This document shows, in pieces, positions 1-8,301 of a stretch of 64,000 nt of DNA. Source of the DNA: Mycobacterium sp. 852002-50816_SCH5313054-b (GTDB lineage Bacteria; Actinomycetota; Actinomycetes; Mycobacteriales; Mycobacteriaceae); assembly GCF_001667185.1 (NCBI RefSeq), contig NZ_LZIC01000059.1, positions 1 to 64,000 on the forward strand, written 5' to 3'. The position numbers and the translations under genes were made by a program. The notes under the pieces are model-generated. The model had not been told where the DNA came from, ran no database searches, and was given only the letters and a program-made list of their open reading frames with translations. Within the stretch, counting starts at the first letter, position 1, and each line of letters begins with the position of its first letter.

Positions 1-198
1 GATATCGCGGATCTCGTCGACGCCGACGCACATCACGTCTTCCTTGGGGCCGATGTTCCAGCCGTAGGTGGCGTCGCTGGTGTAGAAGTCCGCCAGCGGC
101 TTCCAGTCACCGGCCTTTTCGCAGTCCTTGTTGGCCTGCAGCCAGCGGTCGACCCATGCTTCGAGATCCGCGCGTGAATGCGACGCCTTGGAATTCAT
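1..198 (-). CDS. SnoaL/NTF2-like small protein, N-terminal part (runs off left edge)
   Basis: Sixty-six codons are visible from the ATG at 196-198; the rest lies beyond the left edge. The N-terminus has an amphipathic helix followed by a WKPLADFYTSDATYGWN stretch, the pattern of SnoaL/NTF2-like cone-fold proteins (polyketide-cyclase or ketosteroid-isomerase-like). The gene starts 3 nt after the ferredoxin stop and should be the distal gene of the cyp123-SDR-cyp51-fdx operon. An enzymatic role cannot be assigned from the fragment, because the residues that would define an active site are not in view. Confidence 0.7.
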   Translation of the reverse strand, partial: MNSKASHSRADLEAWVDRWLQANKDCEKAGDWKPLADFYTSDATYGWNIGPKEDVMCVGVDEIRDI

Positions 199-201
199 GA
201 G

Positions 202-414
<213 letters not shown>

Positions 415-1770
415 TCAGGCTTTCCGCTTGCGGTAGCGCACCCTCGCCGGCCGGGCGAGTTGGACGACCATCTTGGAGTGGTCGTTGTGATAGCTGTCGG
501 CCGGCTGGGCCATCTCGAACTCATACTCGCGCAACAGAACCGAGAAGATGGCCTTGATCTGCATCTGGGCGAAAGCGGCCCCGACACAGCGGTGTCGCCC
601 CGCGCCGAACGGAATCCAGGTCCACCGGTTGACGATGTCGGCCTGCTCGGGCTTGTTGTAGCGATCGGGATGGAAGGCGTCCGGATCGGGAAAGTCCTCG
701 GGGATCCGGTTCGAAATCGCCGGGGACGCCGCCACATAGTCCCCGGCGTGAATCGGGAAGCCCTCGACCTCGAACTCGCCCTTGGCGACCCGCATCAGGA
801 TGATCAGCGGCGGGTGCAGCCGCAAAGTTTCCTTGACCACGTTGTCCAGCTTCGGAATCGAGCGCAGCGCATGGAAACTCACCGCCTGGCCGTCGGCGTA
901 CAGCTCCTCGAGCTCGGCGAGCACCTCGGCGTAGATGTTGGCGTGGCGGATCAACTCGATCAACGTCCACGCCGAGGTCCCCGAACTGGTGTGGTGCCCC
1001 GCGAACATCAGTGAGATGAACATCCCGGTGACCTCGTCGGCGGAGAAGCGCGGCGTGCCGTCCTCGTCCTTGATCGAGACCAGCACGTCGAGCATGTCGC
1101 GGTCGGCCTTGTCCTTCGGCGGATTGGCCAGCCGCTGGTCCATGATCTCCTGCACCACCGCAACGAGCTTCACCCGTGCTTCATCACGACGCTTGAAGCT
1201 TTCGATCGGGAGATAGGGGTCGACGTAGCACAGCGGGTCGGTGCCGCGCTCGAGCTCGTGGTAGTACTCGGCGAACCGGTGGTCGAGCTGCTCACGAAAC
1301 TTCAGCCCGATCAGGCAGGCGGTCGAGGTGTAGATGGTCAGCTCGGCGAAGAAGTCGAGCAGCTCGATCTCGCCCTCGTCGCCCCAATCGGCGATCATCT
1401 TCTTGACTTCGCCCTCGATGGTGGCGGCGTGGCCCTTCATCTGTTCGCCCCGCAGCGCCGAGTTGTGCAGCATCTCCTTGCGCCGCTCGGGGCTGGCATC
1501 GAACACCACGCCCTTACCGAAGATCGGCGTCATGAACGGGTACGCCTCGGCCTGGTCGAGGTCCTCGTCGGCGGAACGGAAGAAGAATTCGTTGGCGCCC
1601 GCGCCGGACAACAGGATCACGTGCTTGTCGACCAGCTGGAACCAGCCGACATCTCCGCATTCGTCGCGGACCCGCTGCATCAAACCGATTGGGTCCGTCC
1701 GGAACTCCTCCAGGTGGCCGTGCTCTTCTTCACCGCCGGAAACCCGCGGCACGATGGCAGTGGAAGTCAT
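415..1770 (-). CDS. cyp51: Sterol 14-alpha-demethylase, cytochrome P450 CYP51
   Basis: The 451-residue product matches the length of M. tuberculosis CYP51 (Rv0764c). Visible P450 features are the I-helix MFAGHHTSSGTSAW, the K-helix ExxR in KETLRLHPPLI and the heme loop FGAGRHRCVGAAFAQ. The CYP51-type substrate-recognition stretch FAELTIYTSTACLIG is present. The family removes the 14-alpha-methyl group of sterols with three rounds of O2 and NADPH-derived electrons; the natural substrate in mycobacteria is unsettled. The ATG at 1768-1770 overlaps the upstream SDR stop (ATGA), pointing to translational coupling. Longer in-frame extensions upstream lie inside the SDR gene and were rejected. Confidence 0.97.
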   Translation of the reverse strand: MTSTAIVPRVSGGEEEHGHLEEFRTDPIGLMQRVRDECGDVGWFQLVDKHVILLSGAGANEFFFRSADEDLDQAEAYPFMTPIFGKGVVFDASPERRKEMLHNSALRGEQMKGHAATIEGEVKKMIADWGDEGEIELLDFFAELTIYTSTACLIGLKFREQLDHRFAEYYHELERGTDPLCYVDPYLPIESFKRRDEARVKLVAVVQEIMDQRLANPPKDKADRDMLDVLVSIKDEDGTPRFSADEVTGMFISLMFAGHHTSSGTSAWTLIELIRHANIYAEVLAELEELYADGQAVSFHALRSIPKLDNVVKETLRLHPPLIILMRVAKGEFEVEGFPIHAGDYVAASPAISNRIPEDFPDPDAFHPDRYNKPEQADIVNRWTWIPFGAGRHRCVGAAFAQMQIKAIFSVLLREYEFEMAQPADSYHNDHSKMVVQLARPARVRYRKRKA

Positions 1771-2591
1771 GACGGCATCCCCTCTTCGCCGAGCGCGAGC
1801 TTCTGGCGACCCTTCTTGTCGGCCAACGGGGCTTCCGGCTGAAGCTCCATGTTCGCGATGAAGCCACCGCGCGGGGTCTCGGCGACGAACGTGATGGCCC
1901 GCGCCAGATCCGCCGCGCGCAGGAAGTAGTCGTGGCGGGCCTGGCCCCACTTGGCCCAGTCTTCGAGCGCGGGGCCGATCTTCTCGGCCGGCAGGCTCCA
2001 GCCCATCGACGTCTTCGTGGGGCCGGGGTGCACGATCGAGGCGCGGACGCCGGTGCCCTCGAGCTCCATCTGGAAGTTGGTCACCATCGCGACGAGCGCG
2101 GCCTTGGCCGCGCCGTAGGCGCCCATGTGCGGCCGCTGGCGCAGGGCCACATCGGAGCCGACGAAGATCAGATCGCCGCGCTGCCGGTCGAGCATGCTGG
2201 GCAGCACCGCTGCGGCGAGCCGGTTGGCGCCGACGAGGTGGATCTGCAGCTGCGACTCGAACTCGTCCGTGGTGATCTCGGCGAGCTTGCCGAAGTAGGT
2301 GTCGCCAGCGCCGGCCACCAGCACCTCGATGTCACCGAGCGCGTCGACCGACTGTGCGACAAAGGATTTCACCGAGTTAGGGTCGGTGACGTCCAGGTGG
2401 AATCCGACCGCCTCACCGCCTTCGGCGTTGATCTTGCCGACGATGTCGTTGAGCTTCTCGACCCGTCGGGCGCCCAGCGCGACCGGGAAGCCGTGCGCCG
2501 CGAGTTCGATGGCGGTGGCCTCGCCGATGCCGGACGAGGCGCCGGCCACGATCGCCGGCCGGCGCTCGGGCAGGGGGTCAAAGCGGGGCAT
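1767..2591 (-). CDS. Short-chain dehydrogenase/reductase (Rv0765c-like)
   Basis: A 274-residue SDR. The Rossmann motif GASSGIG is at residues 17-23, an NNAG-equivalent AGAG at 93-96, the catalytic Ser near 146 and YGAAK at 159-163. It is an NAD(P)-dependent oxidoreductase acting on an alcohol or ketone; its place between cyp123 and cyp51 suggests a steroid or lipid intermediate, but the substrate is unknown. The start abuts the cyp123 stop with no gap and its stop overlaps the cyp51 start, so all three are translated from one message. The AGAG variant of the usual NNAG is the only departure from family consensus. Confidence 0.93.
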   Translation of the reverse strand: MPRFDPLPERRPAIVAGASSGIGEATAIELAAHGFPVALGARRVEKLNDIVGKINAEGGEAVGFHLDVTDPNSVKSFVAQSVDALGDIEVLVAGAGDTYFGKLAEITTDEFESQLQIHLVGANRLAAAVLPSMLDRQRGDLIFVGSDVALRQRPHMGAYGAAKAALVAMVTNFQMELEGTGVRASIVHPGPTKTSMGWSLPAEKIGPALEDWAKWGQARHDYFLRAADLARAITFVAETPRGGFIANMELQPEAPLADKKGRQKLALGEEGMPS

Positions 2592-3809
2592 TCAGCGGAC
2601 CTCCACGGTCATGGGTAGGTGAGCGAATCCGCGGACATTGCTGGAGTGGACGCGGACGGCGCTGGCCTCGTCCACCTGATATCCGCGGATTCGCTTGAAC
2701 AACTCGGTCAGCGCGACCCGGGCCTCCATGCGCGCCAGATGCGCGCCCAGGCAGAAGTGTGCGCCGCTACCGAAACTCAATAACTTGGGCCCGATTTCGC
2801 GCCCGATCACATAGTCGTCCGGGTTGTCGAAGACCCGCTCGTCGCGATGGCCCGAACCGGGCAGCAACAGCAGAACGTCGCCCTCGGGAATGGTGGTGTC
2901 GTAGAGGGTGAGTTCGCCGGCCACGGTGCGGGCCAGGATCTGGCTCGAGGTGTCGTAGCGCAGGGTCTCCTCGACCCACAAGGGCACCCGGGACAGATCG
3001 GCGTAGACCGGGGTCAGCTGATCCGGGTTTCGGTGCCCCCAAAACGCCGCATTCGCAAGCAGTTTGGTGGTGGTCTCGTTGCCGGCGATCACCATCAGGA
3101 ACATGAAGCCGAGCACTTCGTCGTCGGTGAGCCGGTCGCCGTCGATCTCGGCCTCCAGCAGCGCCGACGTCAGGTCGTCCGTCGGCCTCGTGCGCCGCTC
3201 GGCCACCATCCCCTGGTAGTAGACGATCAGGTTGATGGAGGCCTCGACGGCCTCCGGTGGCACGTCGGTGACACCCTCATCGCGGTGCATCACGCCGTCG
3301 GCCCAGGCGCGGACCTGGACCCGGTCCGGCTCGGGGACGCCCATCAGCTCGGAGATGACGTCCATGGGCAGCTTCCCGGCGAACTCGTCGACGTAGTCGA
3401 CGGTGCCGTCTTTCGCCTTCGCCAGCATGGTGTCCAGGTGCCGGGTCGCGATCTCGGTGACACGGGGCTCCAGCTCCCGGATCCGCCTGGGGGTGAACCC
3501 TTTCGAGACCAGGGTCCGCAGCCGCAGATGGCTGGGATCGTCCATCGCCAGGAAGGACATCGTCTTGGACGCGTGCGGGCCGCGCGACGCCGGATCCAGC
3601 GAGACGCCGTACTTGTTGGACAGCGTCGTGCTGTTGCGGAAGCCTTGCAGCACATCCCGGTGCCGCGACAGCGCCCAGAACTTCAGCTCGTCGTTGCGAT
3701 ACAGCGGCGCCTCATCGCGCAGCCGCCTGTAGTACGGGTACGGATCCTCATGGAAGTCGTAGTCGTAGGGATCCAGGACCAGCTCGTGGTCGCCGACGTG
3801 CACGGTCAT
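2592..3809 (-). CDS. cyp123: Cytochrome P450 CYP123
   Basis: A 405-residue soluble P450, the counterpart of Rv0766c. The I-helix is AGNETTTKL (from residue 242), ExxR is at 281-284 (ETLR) and the heme-binding loop FGSGAHFCLG puts the ligand at Cys353. The WALSRHRDV and DDPSHLRLR regions are typical of actinobacterial P450s. The substrate is not established. It is the second gene of the leftward operon: the stop of the TetR gene upstream and this ATG are adjacent, and its own stop is directly followed by the SDR start. Such butt-joined genes suggest one tightly coupled unit. Confidence 0.95.
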   Translation of the reverse strand: MTVHVGDHELVLDPYDYDFHEDPYPYYRRLRDEAPLYRNDELKFWALSRHRDVLQGFRNSTTLSNKYGVSLDPASRGPHASKTMSFLAMDDPSHLRLRTLVSKGFTPRRIRELEPRVTEIATRHLDTMLAKAKDGTVDYVDEFAGKLPMDVISELMGVPEPDRVQVRAWADGVMHRDEGVTDVPPEAVEASINLIVYYQGMVAERRTRPTDDLTSALLEAEIDGDRLTDDEVLGFMFLMVIAGNETTTKLLANAAFWGHRNPDQLTPVYADLSRVPLWVEETLRYDTSSQILARTVAGELTLYDTTIPEGDVLLLLPGSGHRDERVFDNPDDYVIGREIGPKLLSFGSGAHFCLGAHLARMEARVALTELFKRIRGYQVDEASAVRVHSSNVRGFAHLPMTVEVR

Positions 3810-4436
3810 CTAACTACCTGTCTCCTCGCTGGCGGCGCCCAAGATGAGCCCCGCCACGTCGACGAGGCGGTCGGCGATCTCGCGGTAGGTGAGCTGCCCG
3901 CTGGCGGCCTGCACCAGCGCGCCGAAAAACGCCATCTCGAGCGCGGATACGGTGGCGGAGTCGGCGCCTGGACCGATCGCCGAGGCGATGCGGCGATGGA
4001 TTTCCGCGCCAATCCGGTCGCGTGCGGCGCAGACGGCGGGATCGGTGCCGCCCCCCAGCAGCGCCGCCGTGCAGGCCGCGCCGACCTCGGGTTCGTCGGC
4101 GACCACCAGGGCCAGATGGCGCAAGACCTTGTCCACGCGGGTGGGCATGGGGTCGTTCACGTCGGTGAAGTAGGGCACCTGCCGCACCAGGTCGAGGTAG
4201 ACCTCCGCGATCAGATGGTTCTTCGACGAGAAGTAGGTGTACGCGGTCGCCGGGGCCACTTTTGCGCGGGCCGCCACCGCGCGCACCGTCAGGTCGGCAT
4301 AGGACTTCTCGCGCAGGGTTTCGATGCCGGCCGCGAGGACCTTGCGGAAGGTCTCCTCCTGGCGGCGGTTGCGCAAAGTCGCTCCGGTCTGACGGTCGGC
4401 GTGGGATGCGATCGTAACCAGTGCATCGCTGGACAC
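3810..4436 (-). CDS. TetR-family regulator of the cyp123-cyp51 operon (Rv0767c-like)
   Basis: A 208-residue TetR repressor. The N-terminal helix-turn-helix spans about residues 22-68, with the pattern VRAVAARAKVAPATAYTYFSS. The C-terminal ligand-binding half is variable, as usual. The start is GTG at 4434-4436; the nearby ATG at 4438 is in another frame. It is the first gene of the leftward operon, so it probably controls its own message and the P450s behind it. A GGACACATGTCC palindrome covers the start codon (4431-4442) and a second copy lies before the divergent aldA, which makes autoregulation and control of both directions likely. Confidence 0.92.
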   Translation of the reverse strand: MSSDALVTIASHADRQTGATLRNRRQEETFRKVLAAGIETLREKSYADLTVRAVAARAKVAPATAYTYFSSKNHLIAEVYLDLVRQVPYFTDVNDPMPTRVDKVLRHLALVVADEPEVGAACTAALLGGGTDPAVCAARDRIGAEIHRRIASAIGPGADSATVSALEMAFFGALVQAASGQLTYREIADRLVDVAGLILGAASEETGS

Positions 4437-4442
4437 ATGTCC
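4431..4442. promoter_or_regulatory. Candidate TetR operator 1, GGACA-N2-TGTCC
   Basis: The sequence GGACACATGTCC is a palindrome with 5-bp arms. It covers the GTG start of the TetR gene. The same arms recur at 4589-4600. Two identical-arm palindromes in one divergent intergenic region are the usual arrangement for a TetR repressor acting on both directions. Binding is inferred, not shown. Confidence 0.6.
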
Positions 4443-4588
4443 AAGCTATCGGATGCGTGCGCCGCGAAGCAAGCCCGGCCCGCAAAAATGCAGCTTAAAT
4501 GCGTACTTTGCTGATCATCGGGGTGGCCGACGAGATCCGCTCTTGCACCTCCGGCGGCCGGACGACTATGGTTCGATGCGACTATATC

Positions 4589-4600
4589 GGACAAGTGTCC
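4589..4600. promoter_or_regulatory. Candidate TetR operator 2, GGACA-N2-TGTCC, upstream of aldA
   Basis: GGACAAGTGTCC repeats the arms of the site at 4431-4442. It follows an AT-rich ACTATATC (4581-4588) that could be the -10 of the aldA promoter and ends 47 bp before the aldA ATG, so a bound repressor would cover the transcription start. The remaining 4443-4588 holds no gene that I can support. Confidence 0.6.
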
Positions 4601-4647
4601 ACTCAATTGGCGTGCTTGATTGAGCCGCGCACAGACGGGAGCGGAAG

Positions 4648-6117
4648 ATGGCCTTGTTGGCCGACGGCGCGAGCGCACTGTTCATTGACGGGAAGCTGTC
4701 GCCGGGCAACGCCGGCACGTTTCCGACGATCAATCCGGCGACCGAGGAAGTGCTCGGAGTTGCCGCCGACGCCGACGCCGACGACATGGGTCGAGCCATC
4801 GATGCCGCGCGGCGGGCTTTCGACGACACGGACTGGTCCCGCAACACCGAGCTGCGGGTGCGGTGCGTGCGCCAGCTCCGCGAGGCGATGCAGCAGCACC
4901 TCGAAGAGCTGCGCGACCTGACCATCGCCGAAGTCGGTGCGCCGCGAATGCTCACCAGCATCGCCCAGCTGGAAGTCCCGGTCAACGACCTCGCGTTCGC
5001 GGCCGACACGGCCGAATCATACGAATACAACCAGGATCTCGGCGAGGCTTCGCCGATGGGCATCCGCACCCGGCGCACCATCGCCCGCGAGGCCGTCGGT
5101 GTTGTCGGCGCCATCACCCCATGGAACTTCCCCCACCAGATCAACCTCGCCAAGATCGGACCGGCGCTGGCCGCCGGGAACACCGTCGTCCTGAAGCCAG
5201 CGCCCGACACCCCGTGGTGCGCCGCCGTGCTCGGCGAACTCATCGCCGAGCACACCGACTTTCCGCCAGGTGTGATCAACATTGTTACGTCCAGCGACCA
5301 CAGCGTGGGAGCGCTGTTGGCCAAAGACCCTCGGGTGGACATGGTTTCGTTCACCGGGTCGACCGCCACCGGTCGCAGCGTGATGGCCGACGGCGCGGCC
5401 ACCATCAAGAAGGTCTTCCTCGAGTTGGGCGGCAAGTCGGCGTTCATCGTCCTCGACGACGCCGACCTGGCCGGGGCGGTGGGCATGGCGGGGTTCTCGG
5501 TCTGCATGCACGCCGGGCAGGGATGCGCAATCACCACCCGGCTGGTGGTGCCGCGGGCGCGGTACGACGAAGCCGTCTCCATCGCGGCCGCCACGATGGG
5601 CGGCATCAAGGCCGGTGATCCCACCGACCCCGGAACCATCTGCGGGCCGGTGATTTCGGCGCGCCAGCGTGATCGGATACAGGGCTACCTCGACTCGGCC
5701 ATCGCCGAGGGCGGGGCGTTCGCGTGCGGTGGCGGGCGACCGGCCGACCGTGACGTCGGTTTCTTCATCGAGCCCACCGTGATCGCGGGGCTGGGCAACG
5801 ACGCCCGCTGCGCGCGCGAGGAGATCTTCGGCCCGGTCCTGACCGTGATTCCCCACGACGGTGACGACGACGCCGTTCGCATTGCCAACGACTCGCCATA
5901 CGGCTTGTCGGGCACCGTGTTCGGCGCTGACCCGCAGCGAGCGGCGAGGGTGGCCGCGCGCGTCCGTGCGGGCACGATCAATGTCAATGGCGGGGTGTGG
6001 TATTCGGCCGATGCCCCATTCGGCGGTTACAAGCAGTCCGGAAACGGTCGAGAGATGGGTCTGGCCGGTTTCGAGGAGTACTTGGAAATCAAGACCATTG
6101 CGACAGCGGTTAACTAG
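4648..6117 (+). CDS. aldA: NAD(P)-dependent aldehyde dehydrogenase (Rv0768-like)
   Basis: A 489-residue ALDH of normal length. Family landmarks are PWN at 158-160, the cofactor Lys in VLKPAPDTPW (Lys183), FTGSTATGR, the general base Glu259 in LELGG, and the nucleophile Cys293 in AGQGCAITT. It oxidises an aldehyde to the acid; the substrate is unknown. The ATG follows GGGAGCGGAAG, a reasonable ribosome-binding site. It heads a rightward operon with an SDR, a hydroxyacid dehydrogenase and a CMD-family protein, divergent from the cyp123-cyp51 operon and probably under the same TetR. Confidence 0.95.
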   Translation: MALLADGASALFIDGKLSPGNAGTFPTINPATEEVLGVAADADADDMGRAIDAARRAFDDTDWSRNTELRVRCVRQLREAMQQHLEELRDLTIAEVGAPRMLTSIAQLEVPVNDLAFAADTAESYEYNQDLGEASPMGIRTRRTIAREAVGVVGAITPWNFPHQINLAKIGPALAAGNTVVLKPAPDTPWCAAVLGELIAEHTDFPPGVINIVTSSDHSVGALLAKDPRVDMVSFTGSTATGRSVMADGAATIKKVFLELGGKSAFIVLDDADLAGAVGMAGFSVCMHAGQGCAITTRLVVPRARYDEAVSIAAATMGGIKAGDPTDPGTICGPVISARQRDRIQGYLDSAIAEGGAFACGGGRPADRDVGFFIEPTVIAGLGNDARCAREEIFGPVLTVIPHDGDDDAVRIANDSPYGLSGTVFGADPQRAARVAARVRAGTINVNGGVWYSADAPFGGYKQSGNGREMGLAGFEEYLEIKTIATAVN

Positions 6118-6131
6118 AGGAGTTCGAGAGC

Positions 6132-6881
6132 ATGCGGTTTGAGAACAAGGTCGCCATCGTCACCGGTTCGGGTGGTGGCATCGGACAGGCGTACGCCGAG
6201 GCGCTGGCCCGCGAAGGCGCGGCGGTCGTCGTGGCCGACATCAAGGCCGAGGCCGCCGAGGGCGTGGCCAAGCAGATCGTCGCCGACGGCGGCACGGCGC
6301 TGGCGGTCCCGGTCGACGTGTCCGACCCGGCGTCGGCCAAGGCGATGGCCGACCGCACTCTGGCCGAGTTCGGCGGCATCGACTACCTGGTCAACAACGC
6401 CGCGATATTCGGTGGCATGAAGCTGGATTTCCTGCTCACGGTCGACCCCGAGTACTACAAGAAGTTCATGAGCGTGAACCTCGACGGCGCGCTGTGGTGC
6501 ACCCGCGCGGTGTACAAGAAAATGGCCAAGCGCGGCGGGGGGGCGATCGTCAACCAGTCGTCCACCGCCGCGTGGCTGTACTCGAACTTTTACGGCCTGG
6601 CCAAGGTCGGCATCAACGGCCTGACGCAACAGCTGTCCCGCGAACTGGGGGGCCAGAACATCCGGATCAACGCGATCGCGCCCGGGCCCATCGACACCGA
6701 GGCCAATCGGACGACCACGCCGCAGGAGATGGTCGCCGACATCGTCAAGGGTCTTCCCCTGTCGCGCATGGGAACTCCCGACGACGTCGTCGGGATGTGC
6801 CTGTTCCTGTTGTCCGATGAGGCGTCGTGGATCACCGGGCAGGTGTTCAACGTCGACGGCGGGCAGATAATTCGATCATGA
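6132..6881 (+). CDS. Short-chain dehydrogenase/reductase (Rv0769-like)
   Basis: A 249-residue classical SDR: TGSGGGIG at 11-18, NNAA at 88-91, Ser143/144, YGLAK at 154-158 (Tyr154, Lys158) and the C-terminal WITGQVFNVDGG typical of FabG-like members. It starts 14 nt after the aldA stop. The four genes (ALDH, SDR, hydroxyacid dehydrogenase, CMD) look like a small catabolic unit that oxidises an alcohol or hydroxy compound; the actual substrate cannot be read from sequence. Confidence 0.93.
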   Translation: MRFENKVAIVTGSGGGIGQAYAEALAREGAAVVVADIKAEAAEGVAKQIVADGGTALAVPVDVSDPASAKAMADRTLAEFGGIDYLVNNAAIFGGMKLDFLLTVDPEYYKKFMSVNLDGALWCTRAVYKKMAKRGGGAIVNQSSTAAWLYSNFYGLAKVGINGLTQQLSRELGGQNIRINAIAPGPIDTEANRTTTPQEMVADIVKGLPLSRMGTPDDVVGMCLFLLSDEASWITGQVFNVDGGQIIRS

Positions 6882-6930
6882 GTCGCGCCGGCGACGATGC
6901 AGAGCGGAGCGATGAGGAGGAGCGGCGCCA

Positions 6931-7788
6931 ATGGCAGAAGATCTGAAGCTCGGGTACATCGGCCTGGGCAACATGGGCGCCCCGATGGCCACGAAGATGA
7001 CGGAATGGCCTGGTGGGGTGACGGTTTACGACATCCGGACCGAGGCGATGACGCCGCTGGCCGAGAAGGGCGCCGGCCTGGCCGACAGCCTCGCCGACGT
7101 TGCCGCCGCGGACATCATCCACGTCACCGTCCTCGACGATGCCCAGGTGCGCGCCGTGGTTGGCGAAGTGGCGGCGCACGCCAAGCCGGGCACGGTGATC
7201 GCGATCCACTCGACGATCAGTGATACCACCGCCGTCGAACTGGCCCGCGAGCTGAAACCGCGCGGCATTCACATCGTGGACGCACCGGTGAGCGGTGGCG
7301 CGGCCGCCGCCGCGAAGGGTGAGCTGGCCACCATGGTGGGCGCCGAGCGCGAGGTCTACGAGCGAATCAAGCCGGCCTTCAAACACTGGGCGGCGATGGT
7401 CGTCCACGCCGGGGAGCCCGGCGCGGGGACGCGAATGAAGCTGGCCCGCAACATGTTGACGTTCACGTCGTATGCGGCGGCGTGCGAGGCCATGAAGCTG
7501 GCCGAGGCGGCCGGGCTCGATCTGCAGGCGCTGGGTCGGGTGGTGCGCCACACCGACGCGCTCACCAGCGGCCCGGGCGCGATCATGGTGCGCGACGATA
7601 TGAAAAATCTTCAGCCTGAACACTTTCTGTACCAGCCCTTCGCGCACGCCCGCGGTCTGGGGGAGAAGGACCTGAGTCTGGCGCTGGGTTTGGGCGAGGC
7701 GTTATCGGTCGACCTGCCGCTGGCCAAGCTGGCGTACGAGGGGCTGGCCGCCGGCCTTGGTGTGCCACACACAGAGAAAGAGACGTAA
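6931..7788 (+). CDS. 3-hydroxyisobutyrate dehydrogenase family oxidoreductase (Rv0770-like)
   Basis: A 285-residue beta-hydroxyacid dehydrogenase. The NAD(P) motif GYIGLGNMG is at 8-16, the substrate loop DAPVSGG at 117-123, and the catalytic Lys170 lies in GTRMKLARNML. It oxidises a beta-hydroxyacid to the semialdehyde. It lies third in the aldA operon; a GAGGAG element about 10 nt before the ATG is a good ribosome-binding site. The stop is directly followed by the next ATG. MmsB for valine breakdown is the textbook member, but here the ALDH is not an MmsA type by context alone, so the substrate stays open. Confidence 0.92.
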   Translation: MAEDLKLGYIGLGNMGAPMATKMTEWPGGVTVYDIRTEAMTPLAEKGAGLADSLADVAAADIIHVTVLDDAQVRAVVGEVAAHAKPGTVIAIHSTISDTTAVELARELKPRGIHIVDAPVSGGAAAAAKGELATMVGAEREVYERIKPAFKHWAAMVVHAGEPGAGTRMKLARNMLTFTSYAAACEAMKLAEAAGLDLQALGRVVRHTDALTSGPGAIMVRDDMKNLQPEHFLYQPFAHARGLGEKDLSLALGLGEALSVDLPLAKLAYEGLAAGLGVPHTEKET

Positions 7789-8223
7789 ATGGACGAGCTG
7801 CGCCGCAAGGGCCTTGAGAAGATGAACGAGGTCTACGGCTGGGAGATGCCCAACATCGAGGGCGACGCCTACTTCGACCTGACCGTCGATCACCTCTTCG
7901 GCAGCATCTGGACACGACCGGGATTGTCGATGCGCGACAAGCGCATCATGACGCTGACGGCGGTGACCGCGATCGGCAATCGCGACCTGGCCGAGATCCA
8001 GATCAACGCCGCACTGCTCAACGGGGAACTCACCGAGACCGAGCTGAAGGAGATGGCGGTCTTCCTCACCCACTATCTCGGGTTCCCGCTGGGTTCGGCG
8101 CTCAACGGCGCCGTCGACGCCGTCGTCGCGAAGCGCAAGAAGGCCGCGGCCAAGGGCGCCGGCGAGGACAAGAAGGCGAACGTCAACGACGCAGTGAAGG
8201 TGCACAGGGGCGACAAGGGCTGA
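7789..8223 (+). CDS. Carboxymuconolactone decarboxylase (CMD) family protein (Rv0771-like)
   Basis: A 144-residue alpha-helical CMD-family protein. The family core RDKRIMTLTAVTAIGNRDLAEIQINAALLNGEL is recognisable around residues 46-80. The Cys pair of the AhpD branch is absent, so a peroxidase role is unlikely. True CMDs decarboxylate gamma-carboxymuconolactone, but many members lack that substrate. The C-terminus is a Lys/Ala-rich tail (KRKKAAAKGAGEDKK). It is the last gene of the aldA operon and is followed within 6 bp by a large palindrome. Confidence 0.88.
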   Translation: MDELRRKGLEKMNEVYGWEMPNIEGDAYFDLTVDHLFGSIWTRPGLSMRDKRIMTLTAVTAIGNRDLAEIQINAALLNGELTETELKEMAVFLTHYLGFPLGSALNGAVDAVVAKRKKAAAKGAGEDKKANVNDAVKVHRGDKG

Positions 8224-8228
8224 CCCGC

Positions 8229-8286
8229 CGAGCAGACGCAAAATCGCACGCTTCCAGTCGGAATTGTGCGATTCTGCGTCTGCTCG
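8229..8286. repeat. 58-bp palindromic element, copy 1 (likely bidirectional terminator)
   Basis: Two 21-bp arms (8229-8249 and 8266-8286) match with one mismatch around a 16-bp loop. Each arm contains GAGCAGACGC and ATCGCAC or their complements. The element fills the gap between convergent genes (CMD and aldo-keto reductase). A second copy with the same arms and loop length but a different loop is at 27920-27977. There is no U-tract. Termination in both directions is the simplest role. Confidence 0.8.
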
Positions 8287-8301
8287 CGGTGAGGACTGAC
8301 C

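Noticed and set aside
2847..4514. Long open frame (555 codons) on the plus strand opposite cyp123 and the TetR gene
   Set aside because: High-GC shadow: composition is Arg/Gly/Val/His-rich with no motif, and both genes on the other strand are well supported.
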